Source of the DNA: Prionace glauca
Taxonomy: Eukaryota; Chordata; Chondrichthyes; Carcharhiniformes; Carcharhinidae
Reading direction: 5' to 3'
Length of the DNA stretch: 64,000 nt
NCBI GenBank assembly: GCA_037974335.1
Contig: CM075760.1
Coordinates: forward strand, 41,978,103-42,042,102
Positions 40,866 through 52,146 of the stretch are shown one piece after another. A program made the position numbers and the translations under genes. A model generated the notes under the pieces. That model made no database searches, was not told the DNA's origin, and was given only the letters and a program-made list of their open reading frames with translations. Every line of letters begins with the position of its first letter. The stretch's first letter is position 1.

Positions 40866-41286
40866 CTCATTAAGCTTGCTTATGTCGGGGAAGGGATATT
40901 GTTTGGTTTCAGTTTGTTGCTGCACATTATCCGAACCTCGATGTTAAAGACATGTTATCATTTCTCTGATTTCATCCTCAAATACTTTCTGTGAAATAAG
41001 GTGCACTAACGGGGAAGTTCGATTTTGACACCGAGCATTTATTCGCATCTCGTTCAGTCTCCAACAGAATTTAATGGGTTTATAGGGGCGCAGACAAATA
41101 TGGTTATTCACCATCAGAAATTTCTGATAGTAGTGTCTGCTCAAACAGACAGATACAAGTAATACTGTAACTGAACTGGAGGAAAAGGCGCACATTTCAC
41201 AGAAGAATCACATGACGAAAACGACACTGCGCACACTCCTGCATTCAATCTTACAACAGCAGTAAGGATCAAAATTTCAATCCATT

Positions 41287-41353
41287 TCACTCGCGTTGGG
41301 ATTCGAACCCACACCTCCACGGAAATTGGAGCCTTAGACCGCTCGGACATACA
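41287..41353 (-). pseudogene. tRNA-Leu pseudogene
   Basis: Minus strand: TGTCCGAGCGGTCTAAGGC and GTGGGTTCGAATCCCA are intact, but the anticodon arm is largely deleted and the acceptor stem does not pair. Compare 41962-42042. Confidence 0.75.
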
Positions 41354-41617
41354 ATCACATTGACATATGTCACAATCATATTATTTAATGGAAATGTTTC
41401 TGAAATTCGTTTCAAGAAATGGAGTTGGGAAAGGCCATCGGGAGGATTGAGCCTGATCCTTCTCTGAATCAGGTCAGCCTGAACTGTGTAACAAACAGAA
41501 ATCATCTCACTTTAGAAACACAATGAGCTGCACTGAAGGGACACCATCATTTAAACTGTCCTTAAGCTCGTCGTTTCTCAATTTCCCGTTGCTCTGTTTT
41601 TTGAAGGGAAGTAGTGG

Positions 41618-41650
41618 GGGGGGGGGGGGGGGGAGTGGGGGGGGGGGTGG
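41618..41650. repeat. long poly-G tract
   Basis: A run of sixteen or more G, then AGT and nine or more G on the plus strand. The Gly/Pro frames across it are artefacts. Confidence 0.9.
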
Positions 41651-41961
41651 AGATGGCCTTCGCGTGATATTCGTCTCCATCGACTGTACACTGAAGGCTC
41701 TGAAGAAGATGTCACAGCTTCTGAACTCTGGGGACTCACTGGGGGTGGGAGAACATTCTGACTGCCGGGTCCCGGACTTGCCTTCAGAGGAGGTCGGTGC
41801 GTGTTTTTTTTGGCTGTGTCGTGTTGGAACTGACGATTGATGAGTCAAACGCAATATTCTGTTCTTACAAGGGCAACTGTCAAAAACGGCACCGCACAGA
41901 ATCCTACGTCCAACCCGAGTTGTTGGATTTCAGCTCCAAGGACAAAAACTTGCACCAATTC

Positions 41962-42042
41962 TGGCAGCGGTGGGATTCGAACCCACGCTCAAGAGAGACT
42001 GGAGCCTAAATCCAGCGCCTTAGACCGCTCGGCCACGCTACC
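41962..42042 (-). tRNA. tRNA-Leu (TAG)
   Basis: Minus strand, about 81 bases: GGTAGCGTGGCCGAGCGG, anticodon loop around TTTAGGC, long variable arm, GTGGGTTCGAATCCCAC T arm, CGCTGCCA end. Stems pair and a T run follows downstream on the minus strand (near 41943-41948). Confidence 0.93.
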
Positions 42043-42596
42043 ACATTGGAAAGCAGCCTAGTCATGTCATTTCATTGCATTAATAATGAAATATATCAGA
42101 ATCCGTGGAGTTGGGATGGGCCATGAAGGAATCGTAACCGAATCAGATCCTGAAATGTGCAGCAAACAAAACTCATCTCCAGTCAGAAACACAATGAGTT
42201 GCAGTGAGGAGCCGGCTCCATTTAAACTGTCCTTAACCTCGTCTCGACCTCAGAAAGAACAATATGGCTCCCTGTTGAATTTGTTCAGGGTCTTCACTTG
42301 AGAAAGGACAGGATACAAGGCGAGGCTGAGATTTGAGCGTTCTGCCGGGAAATAACTGATATTTATTGTCAGGGATTGGAGGAGAGCAATAAATCTTCAT
42401 TTCCTGACCTGCAATCAAAACAGCAGTGAAAGCTTCAAACTCTAACCACCAGACCAGCAGATTACAGCGGGTTTTACAACTTGTTTTGTCCACAATCCTG
42501 TTGTTATTTTAAATTCCACGGCAGACCACATGCACCACAATTTTCTCCTGCAAAATAGCACCTTCTTTTTCAACACCAGGAAAGTGTTCAGCCAAT

Positions 42597-42629
42597 TACA
42601 ACAATAACTGTAAGACAGTTATTGTTGTA
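42597..42629. repeat. 14-bp perfect hairpin
   Basis: TACAACAATAACTG and its exact complement CAGTTATTGTTGTA flank the 5-base loop TAAGA. Confidence 0.95.
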
Positions 42630-43029
42630 TGAATTTTTTTCCAAATCATTTTTATTTCAGGCTGAGGGAAAAGTTCTATTATTCATATTTTTGTAAATTT
42701 TAATTAATCTGATGGGCTCACCGTGCATTCTCTAATTATGAAATCAGGGGTCAGTTCTTAAAAGGGGCAGAACGTAAGGTTGGAGGATGTTTTATTTGAC
42801 GCAAGGAATGATGGACAAGGTAACATTGAGCTGGTGATGGCGGAAGCCGGGTGTTCCAATGGTGCAAAGTCATCATTTTCACCACCATGGGCTCGATGGC
42901 AGATGTCAAGTGTATGTACAAGCAGAGTACGTTTTTTTAATGAGAAACCTGCCCATTGGGTGACGGAAGAGAGGGAAGAGAAAGGCTAAAATGATGATGA
43001 TCCGCTAATTGGGAAAGTCACTGTCAGCT

Positions 43030-43400
43030 TCCCTGTTGGATCAGTGGTTTGGATTCTGCACTGTGGCCACAAGTTTATAACACTTGCGTGTGATATGAAC
43101 ATGACAATGAGAAGGAATAAACTTGTATTTGGTGAATAAAAAAAAAGAAACGAGACAAAAGGCAGGTGGCTCATGGATAAATTTCCACCAGCTTCCCATA
43201 TCCCTGAATTCTCTAAGAGATCAGAAACCTGCTTATCCCAACCTTAAATGTGCTCGATTATGGGGCATACATAACTGTCAGGTACAGAAAATACCAAAGA
43301 TTCTTGCCCTTTGAGTGAAGTAATTTCTCCTTATCTTAGCCCTAAATGACCAGCCGGTGATCTGTGCCGCAGGGGGTTAGATTCCCGACCAGCAGAGATA
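43030..43400 (+). pseudogene. possible split tRNA-Glu relic
   Basis: A tRNA-Glu-like 5' half (CCCTGTTGGATCAGTGG near 43030) and, about 300 bases on, a 3'-half-like piece (GGGTTAGATTCCCGACCAG near 43375). Between them lies a LINE tail relic (43180-43360). It may be one tRNA copy split by an insertion, or chance. Confidence 0.35.
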
Positions 43401-43971
43401 AAGAAAATCTCTCAGCCTCCATCCTATCAAACCGAATCAGCACTGTGTATGTTTAAATAGATCACCGCTTATTCTTCTAAACTCCAGAGAATTTCATCAC
43501 AGGACAACTCACTGACCCCAGGGAACAATCTGATAAACCTTCTCTTTACCGTATCTAATGATCTAATGCAAAGCATATCCCTTTTTGAATGTGAAAGTCA
43601 CATCTGCACAGAATATTCAACCTGGTTTCCACAAAATCCTGTGTAGCAGCAGAAACACCTCGTTATTTTAAAACTACAGTCTGTCAGCAAGAAGAACAAA
43701 ATGTAATTTCCCTTCCAAATATCTGCTACACCTATATGCTAACTTTAAGCATTCCTTGTACAAACGCATCTATTCCATTCTTAATATCAACATTTATATT
43801 TATCATCACGTCAAATATGTTCTCGCTTTCGATTTCTTTTTACGAAGAAGAAAATCGTTTTGCTTTCCAAATTAGCACCTCATCTGCCCCTCCACTCATA
43901 AGAGGTCTCCGTTTCGCCTCCCACTCTATTTGCCTTTTTCTAACAGTTTGTATTAGCTAAACTTTGAACGG

Positions 43972-44044
43972 AGGCTCCAACGAGAATCGAACTCGCGACC
44001 GCTGGTTTACAAGACCAGTGCTCTAACCACTGAGCTATGGAGCC
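43972..44044 (-). tRNA. tRNA-Thr (TGT)
   Basis: Minus strand, 73 bases: GGCTCCATAGCTCAGTGG, anticodon loop CTTGTAA, GCGAGTTCGATTCTCG T arm, TGGAGCC end. All stems pair. Confidence 0.94.
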
Positions 44045-44719
44045 AAATGCTGTCAGCCCATCCTGGTACTAATAAGATTACCACTGGATTGAGGAACAGG
44101 ATGGGGTTTGTGGTGGGGGATTTTTGATGAATGTGGAAATTTCTGAGGTGGAGATCAGAAAGTTAAAAGACGCAACTTGAAAGTGACATGATTTGACATG
44201 TGTGCTGTGTGTGTATCTGACATGTATGTTGTGTACCTGGCATGTATGTTCTTCAGAGTTTATCGTTAGTGTTACATCTCTGACTTCTCCAGCTCCGATG
44301 CCAGTTCATCCAGCTGGAAGATTTGGATGTTGTTCCCTTCACAGACGCTGTGAGGCGGGTTTTCATTAAATGAAGAATTAACCAAAAAATGATTCACTCC
44401 GTGACTGGGAATCGAAACCGCGTCACGGCGCCGATCCTGAGCACTGGACGTTCAGTGATGCTGATGTGAGAGATTTGTAATGAATTGACCATCTCTGTGC
44501 CCATTGCTTTATTTCCAATAATTTTCAACAAAAATAAGTCACGATGAGAAATGACGGGAGGTGAAAATGACAGGATTTGAACCTCAGTTAGAAAGTCCCA
44601 ATCCATCCTCTGGGCAGGGATTGCAGTCTCAATGTTGGCAATTCTGTCTCTTATATCGACAAATAGCCATTCAGCCTGTGTTCCTGTCTGTCTTCTCGAT
44701 CGGAGTAACTCCGTTTGAT

Positions 44720-44830
44720 AAAGTGTCATCTGGACTCGAAACGTCCGCCCTTTTCACTCCTTACAGGTGCTGTAGACACTGGGAGATTTTGGAGCATTTC
44801 CTCTTTTCCCATCCGCAGTAATTTGCTTTT
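44720..44830 (+). repeat. second SINE-like family, fragment
   Basis: Contains TGGACTCGAAACGTCC, GCTGTAGACACTGGGAGATTTT and GGAGCATTTCCTCTTTT. The same family appears at 28330-28380 (+), 28625-28690, 45115-45215, 51340-51490 and 60660-60760. Confidence 0.6.
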
Positions 44831-44935
44831 ATCATTAAGGACATTTGATTGAGATTACTTGAAGAAAGATGAAATGGGCAGAAATCATTGCTCTCTTAGA
44901 TATCCGGGAGGCGAAAGCTTCCTGCTTACACGCCA

Positions 44936-45008
44936 GCTGAAATAGCTCAGTTGGGAGACTGTTAGACTGACCATCTAAAGGTCACTGGTTCAATCCCCGG
45001 TTTCGGCA
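44936..45008 (+). pseudogene. tRNA-Phe-like pseudogene with GAC anticodon
   Basis: GCTGAAATAGCTCAGTTGGG, anticodon stem TTAGA/TCTAA with loop CTGACCA, T arm with two mismatches, TTTCGGC end. The body is that of tRNA-Phe (loop normally CTGAAGA) but the anticodon position reads GAC. D and T stems have mismatches, so it is probably decayed. Confidence 0.65.
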
Positions 45009-45519
45009 GGATCACCTTGCTGGTTTTCTGTGCTAATTGGTAGTGCATTTTGCCTCACACTGGCTCTGGAAAAAGGCAAAGTTTAAGAGCACGGATGGGC
45101 GCCCACACCCATCCTGGACGGGACAGGTTAGTTCTGATTCCCGCTCCACAGATAGTGCCAAACGTACTGACATCACCCAGTATTTTCCGTTTTTATTTCA
45201 GATTTCGAAAGTCCGCAGTCGGCTACTTTATGTTTATGTTTGGAGCTGACAAGTGGCAAGTAACATTGGCGCCACACAGAATGCTGAGACGCTTGGTGAT
45301 GCTGTTGTCTGTGTGGTGTTGGAGGGGTGCGGGGGTGCTGCCGGGTGGAAGTGGTCTTGTCTTTGGAAGGTGCTGTCTAAGGTGCCTTTGGTGGATTCCT
45401 GCATCATGCAGACAAGTGGGGAACATTCTATCGCACTCCTGACTTGTGCGACGTCGATGGTGGACTGTTCCACCAATTCAGGGACTATTTCCTCGGGTGG
45501 ATGTAGCTGTCACTCTGGG

Positions 45520-45800
45520 GCATAGCTATAAGGTTCATATAGGAGGGATGTCCGAGGTGGGTTCTTTACTCAGAAAGTGGTTGATGTGTGAAATGGACTC
45601 ACTGCTGTGACAGTGGAGTCGGACACTTTAGGAACTTTCAAGCGGTTATTGGGTCGGCACATGGAGCACTCCACAATGATAGGGAGTGGAATAGCTTGAT
45701 CTTGATCTTGATCATGGGTTCGGACAAAGCTCAGCACAACATCGTGGGACGAATGACCTGTACTGTGATGTACTGTTCGATGTTCGATGTTTTTTGGGAG
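45520..45800 (+). mobile_element. LINE 3'-end fragment
   Basis: GTCCGAGGTGGGTTCTTTAC (F.QRVV block), TTCAAGCGGTTATTGGGTCG, and the end TACTGTTCGATGTTCGATG. Same subfamily as 55890-56150. Confidence 0.8.
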
Positions 45801-46299
45801 TCAGGAGGTAAGTTACTCCTGCAGGATTCCCAGCCTCTGACATGCTCTTTTAGCCACTGAACGAACTGATAAAATGTGTGCTGAATCAGAATAGGTCTAT
45901 CTTCTTTCCTGCTCTGTGTTGTCATGAATTTTCAGCACTTTTGTCTTTTCCTGAATGTATTTTGAGGCTGAAGTAAGAGCCAATGTCACATGATTGTAAG
46001 ATCTGTGTTCAGGTAATATTCAATAGTGGATTCACTGGCGGGAGGGGTGCGGTTTCAAACCATGTTGTTGACGCTGGATTGATAACGCAGAGAAGCAAAT
46101 GACGCTTTGAGAACCAGGGTTCGAATTCCAACACAGCAGGTTAACTCAATTCAAGGCAAAGTAGAATGACTGTGAGTGAGAATAGCAAATTTCAATTATG
46201 TAACATTTCCTCACTAAGTTGAATATGTTTTGACCATGTTTCCGCTAATTTTGAAGCTTCAGACGGATATGTAAATAGTGCTGCAGCTGTTTTTGCCGC

Positions 46300-46372
46300 G
46301 GGCCAGTGGCGCAATGGATAACGCGTCTGACTACGGATCAGAAGATTCTAGGTTCGACTCCTGGCTGGCTCG
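46300..46372 (+). tRNA. tRNA-Arg (ACG)
   Basis: 73 bases: GGGCCAGTGGCGCAATGG, anticodon loop CTACGGA, T arm with TTCGACTCC, CTGGCTC end. Stems pair (with a G-U pair in the acceptor). Confidence 0.93.
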
Positions 46373-46379
46373 CTATGTT

Positions 46380-47000
46380 ATTGCAACATTAGTTCTAAAA
46401 CTCCATATCTGTGTTGATGAAAAATATATTTTCACTAAATTTAGACGAATTCAGGGAAATGTTGACCAAATGCAATCAGCTTCAATGAAGATACTTATCT
46501 TACCTACTTATTTTTCAAAAACAATGGTGACTAAAAAAAACTGAAAAACTTTTCTTCTGAAAAATTTTTTTTTTAAATGACAAATTTTCGTTAAAGTATT
46601 TGGGGAAAAAAAGATCAGCAAGTTTAAGCTACCTTTTAAAAAGTTGGAATTTTTTCGAAGAGAAACATGGAAACATTACATTGTTCAGAATGGTGAAAAT
46701 AATTTCTAAAAAAGTTGATGAAATCGGTTGAAGAATTTCTTCTAAACATGTTTAATTTTAAGAAGCAAAATACAGAGTTTTTTAAAAAGTTGACAAATTT
46801 CAGTTAAAACAGATGGAGGAATTTCTTGGGAGTAAGTTTTATTCTGAAAAGTTCAAATTAGCCAGAAGTTTCTGGTTTGTGATGCTGGGATTGTTGTCCA
46901 TTGTAGAGAAGGAGATTGAGGAGTGATTTAATCGAGGTGAACTAGATTAGATCAAGTTTATAGGGGGAGCGGCAATTTATAAAATTTGGGGCAAGTCGGG
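46380..47000. other. AT-rich stretch, no gene
   Basis: Very A/T-rich with recurring AAAAAGTTGA and AATTTC motifs in degenerate form; no recognised element. Confidence 0.5.
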
Positions 47001-47009
47001 GACATCACA

Positions 47010-47101
47010 CATGCACACACATCTACACACATTCTCTCTCTCACTCACTCACACACACACTCACTCACTCACACACACATACACACACACACACACACAC
47101 T
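47010..47101. repeat. CA microsatellite
   Basis: (CA)n and CACTCA repeats. Confidence 0.93.
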
Positions 47102-47359
47102 TGCTCAATAATTGCCAGACTCGAGTCGAATTGCTATTATGCGACACAAACCGCTTCTTTTTATTTTCCAACAGAGGAATTAAAGAGCAGCAAAAAAACG
47201 AGAAGCACTGACATTGCAGACACCTGGCACCAGAGGATGATCACACTGTGCATTGTCAGACCAATTGAACTGGCTGACAAATTGTCCTCTCGACTGGTGC
47301 TTTGTGATACATTGAAACAAAACACTCTTCAGCAAATCAACCATCTGCGTGTGAAAACA

Positions 47360-47431
47360 AGGTCCCACCGAGATTTGAACTCGGATCGCTAGATTCAGAG
47401 TTTCGAGTGCTCACCATTACACCACGAAATC
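47360..47431 (-). pseudogene. tRNA-Gln (CTG) pseudogene
   Basis: Minus strand: GATTTCGTGGTGTAATGG, loop around CTCTGAA, GAGTTCAAATCTC T arm, GGGACC end. The T arm is intact, but the acceptor and anticodon stems no longer pair. Upstream flank resembles that of tRNA-Gln at 36201, so the two are module copies. Confidence 0.75.
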
Positions 47432-47699
47432 ACACAGGCTCACTGAAAATACTCGTTCAATATTTCTGCCACCTTGAATAGCAGAGAGAAATGTAAATCC
47501 CGTTGAGCAATCCCCTCAATGGCCAACACCCATTCATACTTGCATTACCCTTACTGGTTCCTACTATAAAAATGCTGGAAAATCTCAACATCTTTAACGA
47601 GAAACAATAAATAGTACTACAAAACTGAAACGTTAGTTCTCCTGATCCGGGAATCTGAAACACGGGGACAAAATCTCAGGATAAGGCGCTGATGATTTA

Positions 47700-48545
47700 G
47701 GACAGCAAAGAAGAGAAATTGCTTCACTCAAAGACTCGTGAATCTTGGGAATTCTCTACTCCAGAGAGTTCTGATGTTCCATCATTGAACACATTTCAGT
47801 TTGGGTTAGACAGATTTATGATCTATCCAGGAATGAATGGAAGCAGGTATACGGAATTGGAACAAATGCTCAGTCACAAGTTCATGTTTCGATTGTTTTC
47901 TTTTTAAGTTTAATAGTATAATGGAAGTGTGTCTATAATGTTATGTGTAATATGTTTGAAGTCAGTTGTCATTAAATAATGTTGGTAACTCCAGATAACA
48001 GTCCAGTCGAGAACAATTGAGAGCGATCTTTCATTATTAGCACCCACGGACCCATTTGCCAACAGGTCAGTGTTTGCCGATGGTGAGAAAATAGCAATAG
48101 ATCGTGGTGGGTGATCTCAAACCACCAACCTTTCGGTTAATAGCCGAACGCACTGACCAATTACACCACAGAGACTGAGACAGTAGGTGGTAAATATATT
48201 CTAAACTAGTGTGTCACTGACCACAATTCTATTTCTGCAAAACCTGTTCCAGAACTGCAGAATGTCCGCACTGTTTACAATTCTATACAAGTCTCTTTAG
48301 TTCCGTTGATCCCGCAGCATTGCTGTAGTGTGTTGATTATTCCCTTTCTCCTATGAACGGGCAGGTAAAATAAATCCGTGTCTCTTATCAAAGGGAGGAA
48401 TTTAACAGGAGGGAAGGGAACCGACCATCAGCAGCCCAACCATCCAATACTTTCCACTCAGTCATCAATAATACTGCACCTCCTTCCGAATATTGTGATC
48501 CATTTCCCTCAGGATTTCTTCCAAGATTTAATATTTCCCTTGTTT
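47700..48545 (-). repeat. inverted tRNA-Asn module
   Basis: Contains, in reverse orientation, the LINE tail relic (47700-47860), a tRNA-Asn relic (48103-48175) and the flank 48190-48545, which matches 37430-37820 and 59690-60070 (for example the block around AGAGACTTGTATAGAATTGT). Confidence 0.8.
48103..48175 (-). pseudogene. tRNA-Asn (ATT) pseudogene
   Basis: Minus strand: GTCTCTGTGGTGTAATTGG, TTCGGCTATTAACCGAA, GGTGGTTTGAGATCACCC. The 3' acceptor strand no longer matches the 5' strand, and the T loop has TTTGAGA. Confidence 0.75.
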
Positions 48546-48659
48546 TCTTCTAATTTTGATATAAGATTCGCTTCAATATTCAACACAAATGGAATTACAA
48601 ACCTGAGGGAGAACAGTAGGAAACAAGTCTCAGGATAACACAAATCCCATGGTCCTCAT

Positions 48660-49010
48660 TTCCAGATTCCCAACACTCAGCTTTTCAACCAAATGGAGGA
48701 ATTTATCACTGAAAAGTTTTGGAAAGTTGGTGTGAATTTTGTTTGTGAATCACTCGGGTGTTGTGCAAATGCTACTCGAAGGTTCAGTGAGCGGAATATA
48801 ATCTATCTGCGTTTTGCTGAGCTTGTGTTCGGTGTATGGGGAGGTTTGAACGGGGTTGGACCTTGTGTCCCAGGGATGGGCAGTAACCCGCTGACTGAAG
48901 CTGCAGTCGCCGCTTTCTGCTGGCGATTGGAGACTGAGGGATATAATCCTGCTGCTTCTCCCTGTCTCACTCACTGTGGAGCCGGGGAAAAGAGAATCAT
49001 TGATGGGTTT
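48660..49010 (+). repeat. module flank duplicated at 59270-59590 (inverted)
   Basis: Blocks such as GAATATAATCTATCTGCGTT and TGTGTCCCAGGGATGGGCAG match in reverse complement 59270-59590. The 145-codon frame here has no recognised domain. Confidence 0.65.
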
Positions 49011-49107
49011 GTTTCCCGGTCTGAAATGTGGCCTCGAAAAACGGTTATTAACGGAGGTAACGCTGTGGGAGCCTTTAATAATCTGACAAAAGTCAGTAAA
49101 GTGCAGT

Positions 49108-49202
49108 GCTCCAGTGGCGCAATCGGTTAGCGCGCGGTACTTATACAGCAGTACAGTCAGCGGGCTATGCCGAGGTTGTGAGTTCGAGCCTCACCTGAAG
49201 CA
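49108..49202 (+). tRNA. tRNA-Ile (TAT) with 21-base intron
   Basis: Exon 1 GCTCCAGTGGCGCAATCGG to CGGTACTTATA (ends 49145), intron 49146-49166 (CAGCAGTACAGTCAGCGGGCT), exon 2 ATGCCG onwards to CACCTGAAGCA. The intron lies one base 3' of the anticodon, the canonical place, and tRNA-Ile-TAT is an intron-containing isoacceptor in vertebrates. The acceptor stem (GCTCCAG/CTGAAGC) has one C-A mismatch. A TTTT run follows at 49208. Confidence 0.9.
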
Positions 49203-49327
49203 CTTGCCTTTTGGTGAGAAGATTGTGCAGTGGTCTAATCCCTTAACCTGGTCATAATCTGCGGATCACCAGAACAGAGGTGGATTGATGATTGATGAAG
49301 AAAATATATTTCTGCCCACTTCCCAAC

Positions 49328-49372
49328 AGGGAATTTTTCGTTAGGTGAATGTGGTAATCATTGCACTGCAGA
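49328..49372 (-). pseudogene. tRNA-Val (AAC) 5'-half relic
   Basis: Minus strand: GTTTCTGCAGTGCAATG, TTACCACATTCACCTAACG, corresponding to the first half of the tRNA-Val at 57749-57821. The T arm is missing. Confidence 0.6.
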
Positions 49373-49489
49373 AACCATGAGTTCTCTCCACCTTGGAAGC
49401 CTTGGATAAAACTATTTCTGAGGTCATCACTGCAGATGTCGGAGCAGCTTTCTCGAAGTTCAACCCATTGAATGCGATTAGCTAGAGTA

Positions 49490-49560
49490 GCATTGGCGAT
49501 TCAGTGGTAGAATTCTCGCCTGCCACGCGGGAGACCCGGGTTCGATTCCCGGCCAATACA
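49490..49560 (+). tRNA. tRNA-Gly (GCC)
   Basis: 71 bases, almost identical to 37334-37404 (GCATTGGCGATTCAGTGG, loop CTGCCAC). One acceptor pair is C-A (end CCAATAC). TTTT follows at 49567. Confidence 0.88.
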
Positions 49561-49744
49561 AAATCCGTTTTCTCTCCATTCTATCACCACTCTTTCTTTG
49601 CAATTCTGTACTGCCCACCTACTTCAATCTCTTTACCATTTGACTCATGCTACTTTTCAACATCAGCATCACTTTCCCTTTTTCTCCCTCAGTCTCTCTT
49701 TGATCTTAACCGAAAGAACATTCAGGAAACCGAACCAAGAGTTT

Positions 49745-50963
49745 GAAATAGAACATTACAGCACAAACAGGCCCTTCGGCCCTCGAGTTGCGCCGATCAC
49801 ATCAACCCCACCAATCTATAGACCTATCTATAACACCCAATCCCATTAAACCCCACATACTCATCCAGAAGTCTTTTAAAAGACCCCAGCGAGTTTGCCT
49901 CCACCACCGATGACGGCAGCCGATTCCATTCACTCACCACCCTCTGAGTGAAAAACTTACCCCTAACATCACCTCTGTACTTCCCTCCCCGCACCTTAAA
50001 TCTGTGTCCTCTCGTAGCCACCATTTCAACCCGGGGAAATAGCCTCTGAGAGTCCACCCTATCTATTCCTCTCAACATTTTATAAACTTCTATCAGGTCG
50101 CCTCTCAACCTTCGCCTCTCTAGGGAAAAGAGTCCCAGCTCCCTCAACCGATCTTCATAAGGCATGCCTCCCAGTCCAGGCAACATCCTTGTAAATCTCC
50201 TCTGCACCCTTTCAATAGCTTCTACGTCTTTCCTATAGTGAGGCGACCAGAACTGCACACAGTACTCCAAATGAGGCCTGACAAGGGTCCTGTAAAGTTG
50301 CAGCATTACCTCCCGACTCCGAAACTCAATCCCTCGATTAATGAAGGCCAGTACACCATACGCCTTCTTGACCACCTCCTCCACCTGCGAGGCCGATTTA
50401 AGAGTCCTGTGGACCCGGACCCCGAGATCCTTCTGCTCTTCAACGCTACTAAGACTCCTGCCCTTGATAGTGTACTCGTTCATCCCGTTGGTTCTGCCGA
50501 AATGGACGACTACACATTTATCCGCGTTGAAGTCCATCTGCCACTTCTCCGCCCATTCCTGCATCCTATCTATGTCCTGCTGCAACTTTTGACATCCTTC
50601 CAGACCATCCACAACACCACCGACCTTCGTGTCATCAGCGAACTTGCTAACCCATCCCTCCACTTCCTCATCCAGGTCATTTATGAAAATGACAAACAGC
50701 AAGGGTCCCAGAACAGATCCCTGGGGCACCCCACTGGTGACTGACCTCCATTCCAAAAAAGACCCATCCACAACCACTCTCTGCCTTCTGCAGGCAAGCC
50801 AGTTCTGGATCCACAAGGCCAAAGGCCCTTGGATCCCATGCCCTCTCACCTTCTCAAGAAGTCTTGCATGGGGGACCTTATCAAACGCCTTGCTGAAGTC
50901 CATGTACACTACATCCACGGCACTTCCTTCGTCAATGTGTTCAGTCACATGTGCCCTCAACAA
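49745..50963 (-). mobile_element. CR1-type LINE, open reverse transcriptase, 5'-truncated
   Basis: A 379-codon minus-strand frame (49824-50963): [93 protein letters not shown]. The 3' noncoding block CCTTCGGCCCTCGAGTTG lies near 49772. No stop in the frame, so a young insertion, but endonuclease and ORF1 are absent. It lies between tRNA-Gly and the third receptor gene. Confidence 0.95.
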
Positions 50964-51339
50964 TGATGTGCGCAGATTTATTCATATGTTCTGTAATCCA
51001 TGTGAGTGACGATAAACATTGGATTCTTAAACTCTTTCACAAGACCAATAAATAGATTCTCACTTTCTGCGTCAAAGCCCTGGATTATTTTTTCCCTTCT
51101 TGTCTCCTCTAAACTAATTTTTTCTCTTCAATTTTTTTCGCTTCTCCATTATACAGTTTGCATGTTTCTTAAAACAAACAGCGGTTTTTTGATTGTACTT
51201 CAAACAAAGCAGAATATCAATGGAGTCCTCCACCAGTCCCGTAGCATCAGAGGAAACTACACTGACAAGACACGCTGTAAATTTGAAGCCTTTTATGTTT
51301 TATATCAGACCAACCATTAGTTCAACGAAGATAAATATA

Positions 51340-51490
51340 AAATACTGTGGATGTTGGAATGTGATACAGTAACTGAAAATGCTGGTAAATGTCAGCAGGT
51401 CTGATAACATCTGTGGAAAGAGGATAGAGCTAAAGTTTCGAGTCTGGGAGACCCTTCCTCGGAGCTTAGCTCAGACTCGGAAATGTTGGT
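51340..51490 (+). repeat. second SINE-like family copy
   Basis: AAAATACTGTGGATGTTGGA, AAATGCTGGTAAATGTCAGC, TAACATCTGTGGAAAGAGG, AAAGTTTCGAGTCTGGGAGA. Confidence 0.7.
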
Positions 51491-51494
51491 TCAA

Positions 51495-52145
51495 TTAGTT
51501 CAATGAAGTTGTCCAGTCCATTATGGCAGTACCTTCGTTGAGCTGGACTTTCCTCAGGCGAAAAAAAAAATCGTTTTCTAATAGACATCGACAACTGAAA
51601 ATATAGATGCTTTTGCCAGAATTAAGTGATTTATAATGTCCGTAGTGAATATAACCATACTGAATTTGACCTAACAACTCAGTTGAGCCTTGTGAATTAG
51701 GTTTCTCGGGCACCTGAGAATTTGCTGGGATGAATCTGGTCGACATTGAACAGACGCAAGCCAGTTTGGGCATGTACACGCCGATTGTAACCAGGTTGGA
51801 CTGGAACCGTTTATTCTACATTACAGATGCTGAGCAGAGTACCCCAACATCCAATGTAGCTGTGCAGAGCCGGAGATGTTCGGCCTGAAAGTAACTGGGA
51901 TGGACTGGAAATTAAACTTGGCCAAATTGATGTAATTGAAATGCCCTGGCAAAAATTAACATAATCGTAAAGAAAGGCGACTCCTAAGGTAGCCATAGTT
52001 AAGTGCCCTTACCATGGTCACGAATAGATGGCTAGAAGTGGGTTGACTCAATGAGAGATCTTTGCAACTAAATTGCGTCCTATCATTTCGTCGGGATTTT
52101 GAACATTTCTTTTCTGTTTTCCATGGACTATTTGCATTTCTTAAT
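51495..52145. other. no recognised feature
   Basis: No gene or repeat that I can name. Confidence 0.45.
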
Positions 52146-52146
52146 G

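Noticed and set aside
44394-44460. Possible minus-strand tRNA (T-arm-like GGTTTCGATTCCC).
   Set aside because: The stems do not pair and the isotype is unclear; at most a decayed fragment.
46030-46140. Possible tRNA from the T-arm-like GGGTTCGAATTCC near 46118.
   Set aside because: No matching D arm, anticodon stem or acceptor stem could be laid out.
48693-49130. A 145-codon plus-strand frame as a V segment or a gene.
   Set aside because: No conserved Cys/Trp/YYC pattern or recombination signal; the sequence is duplicated module flank.
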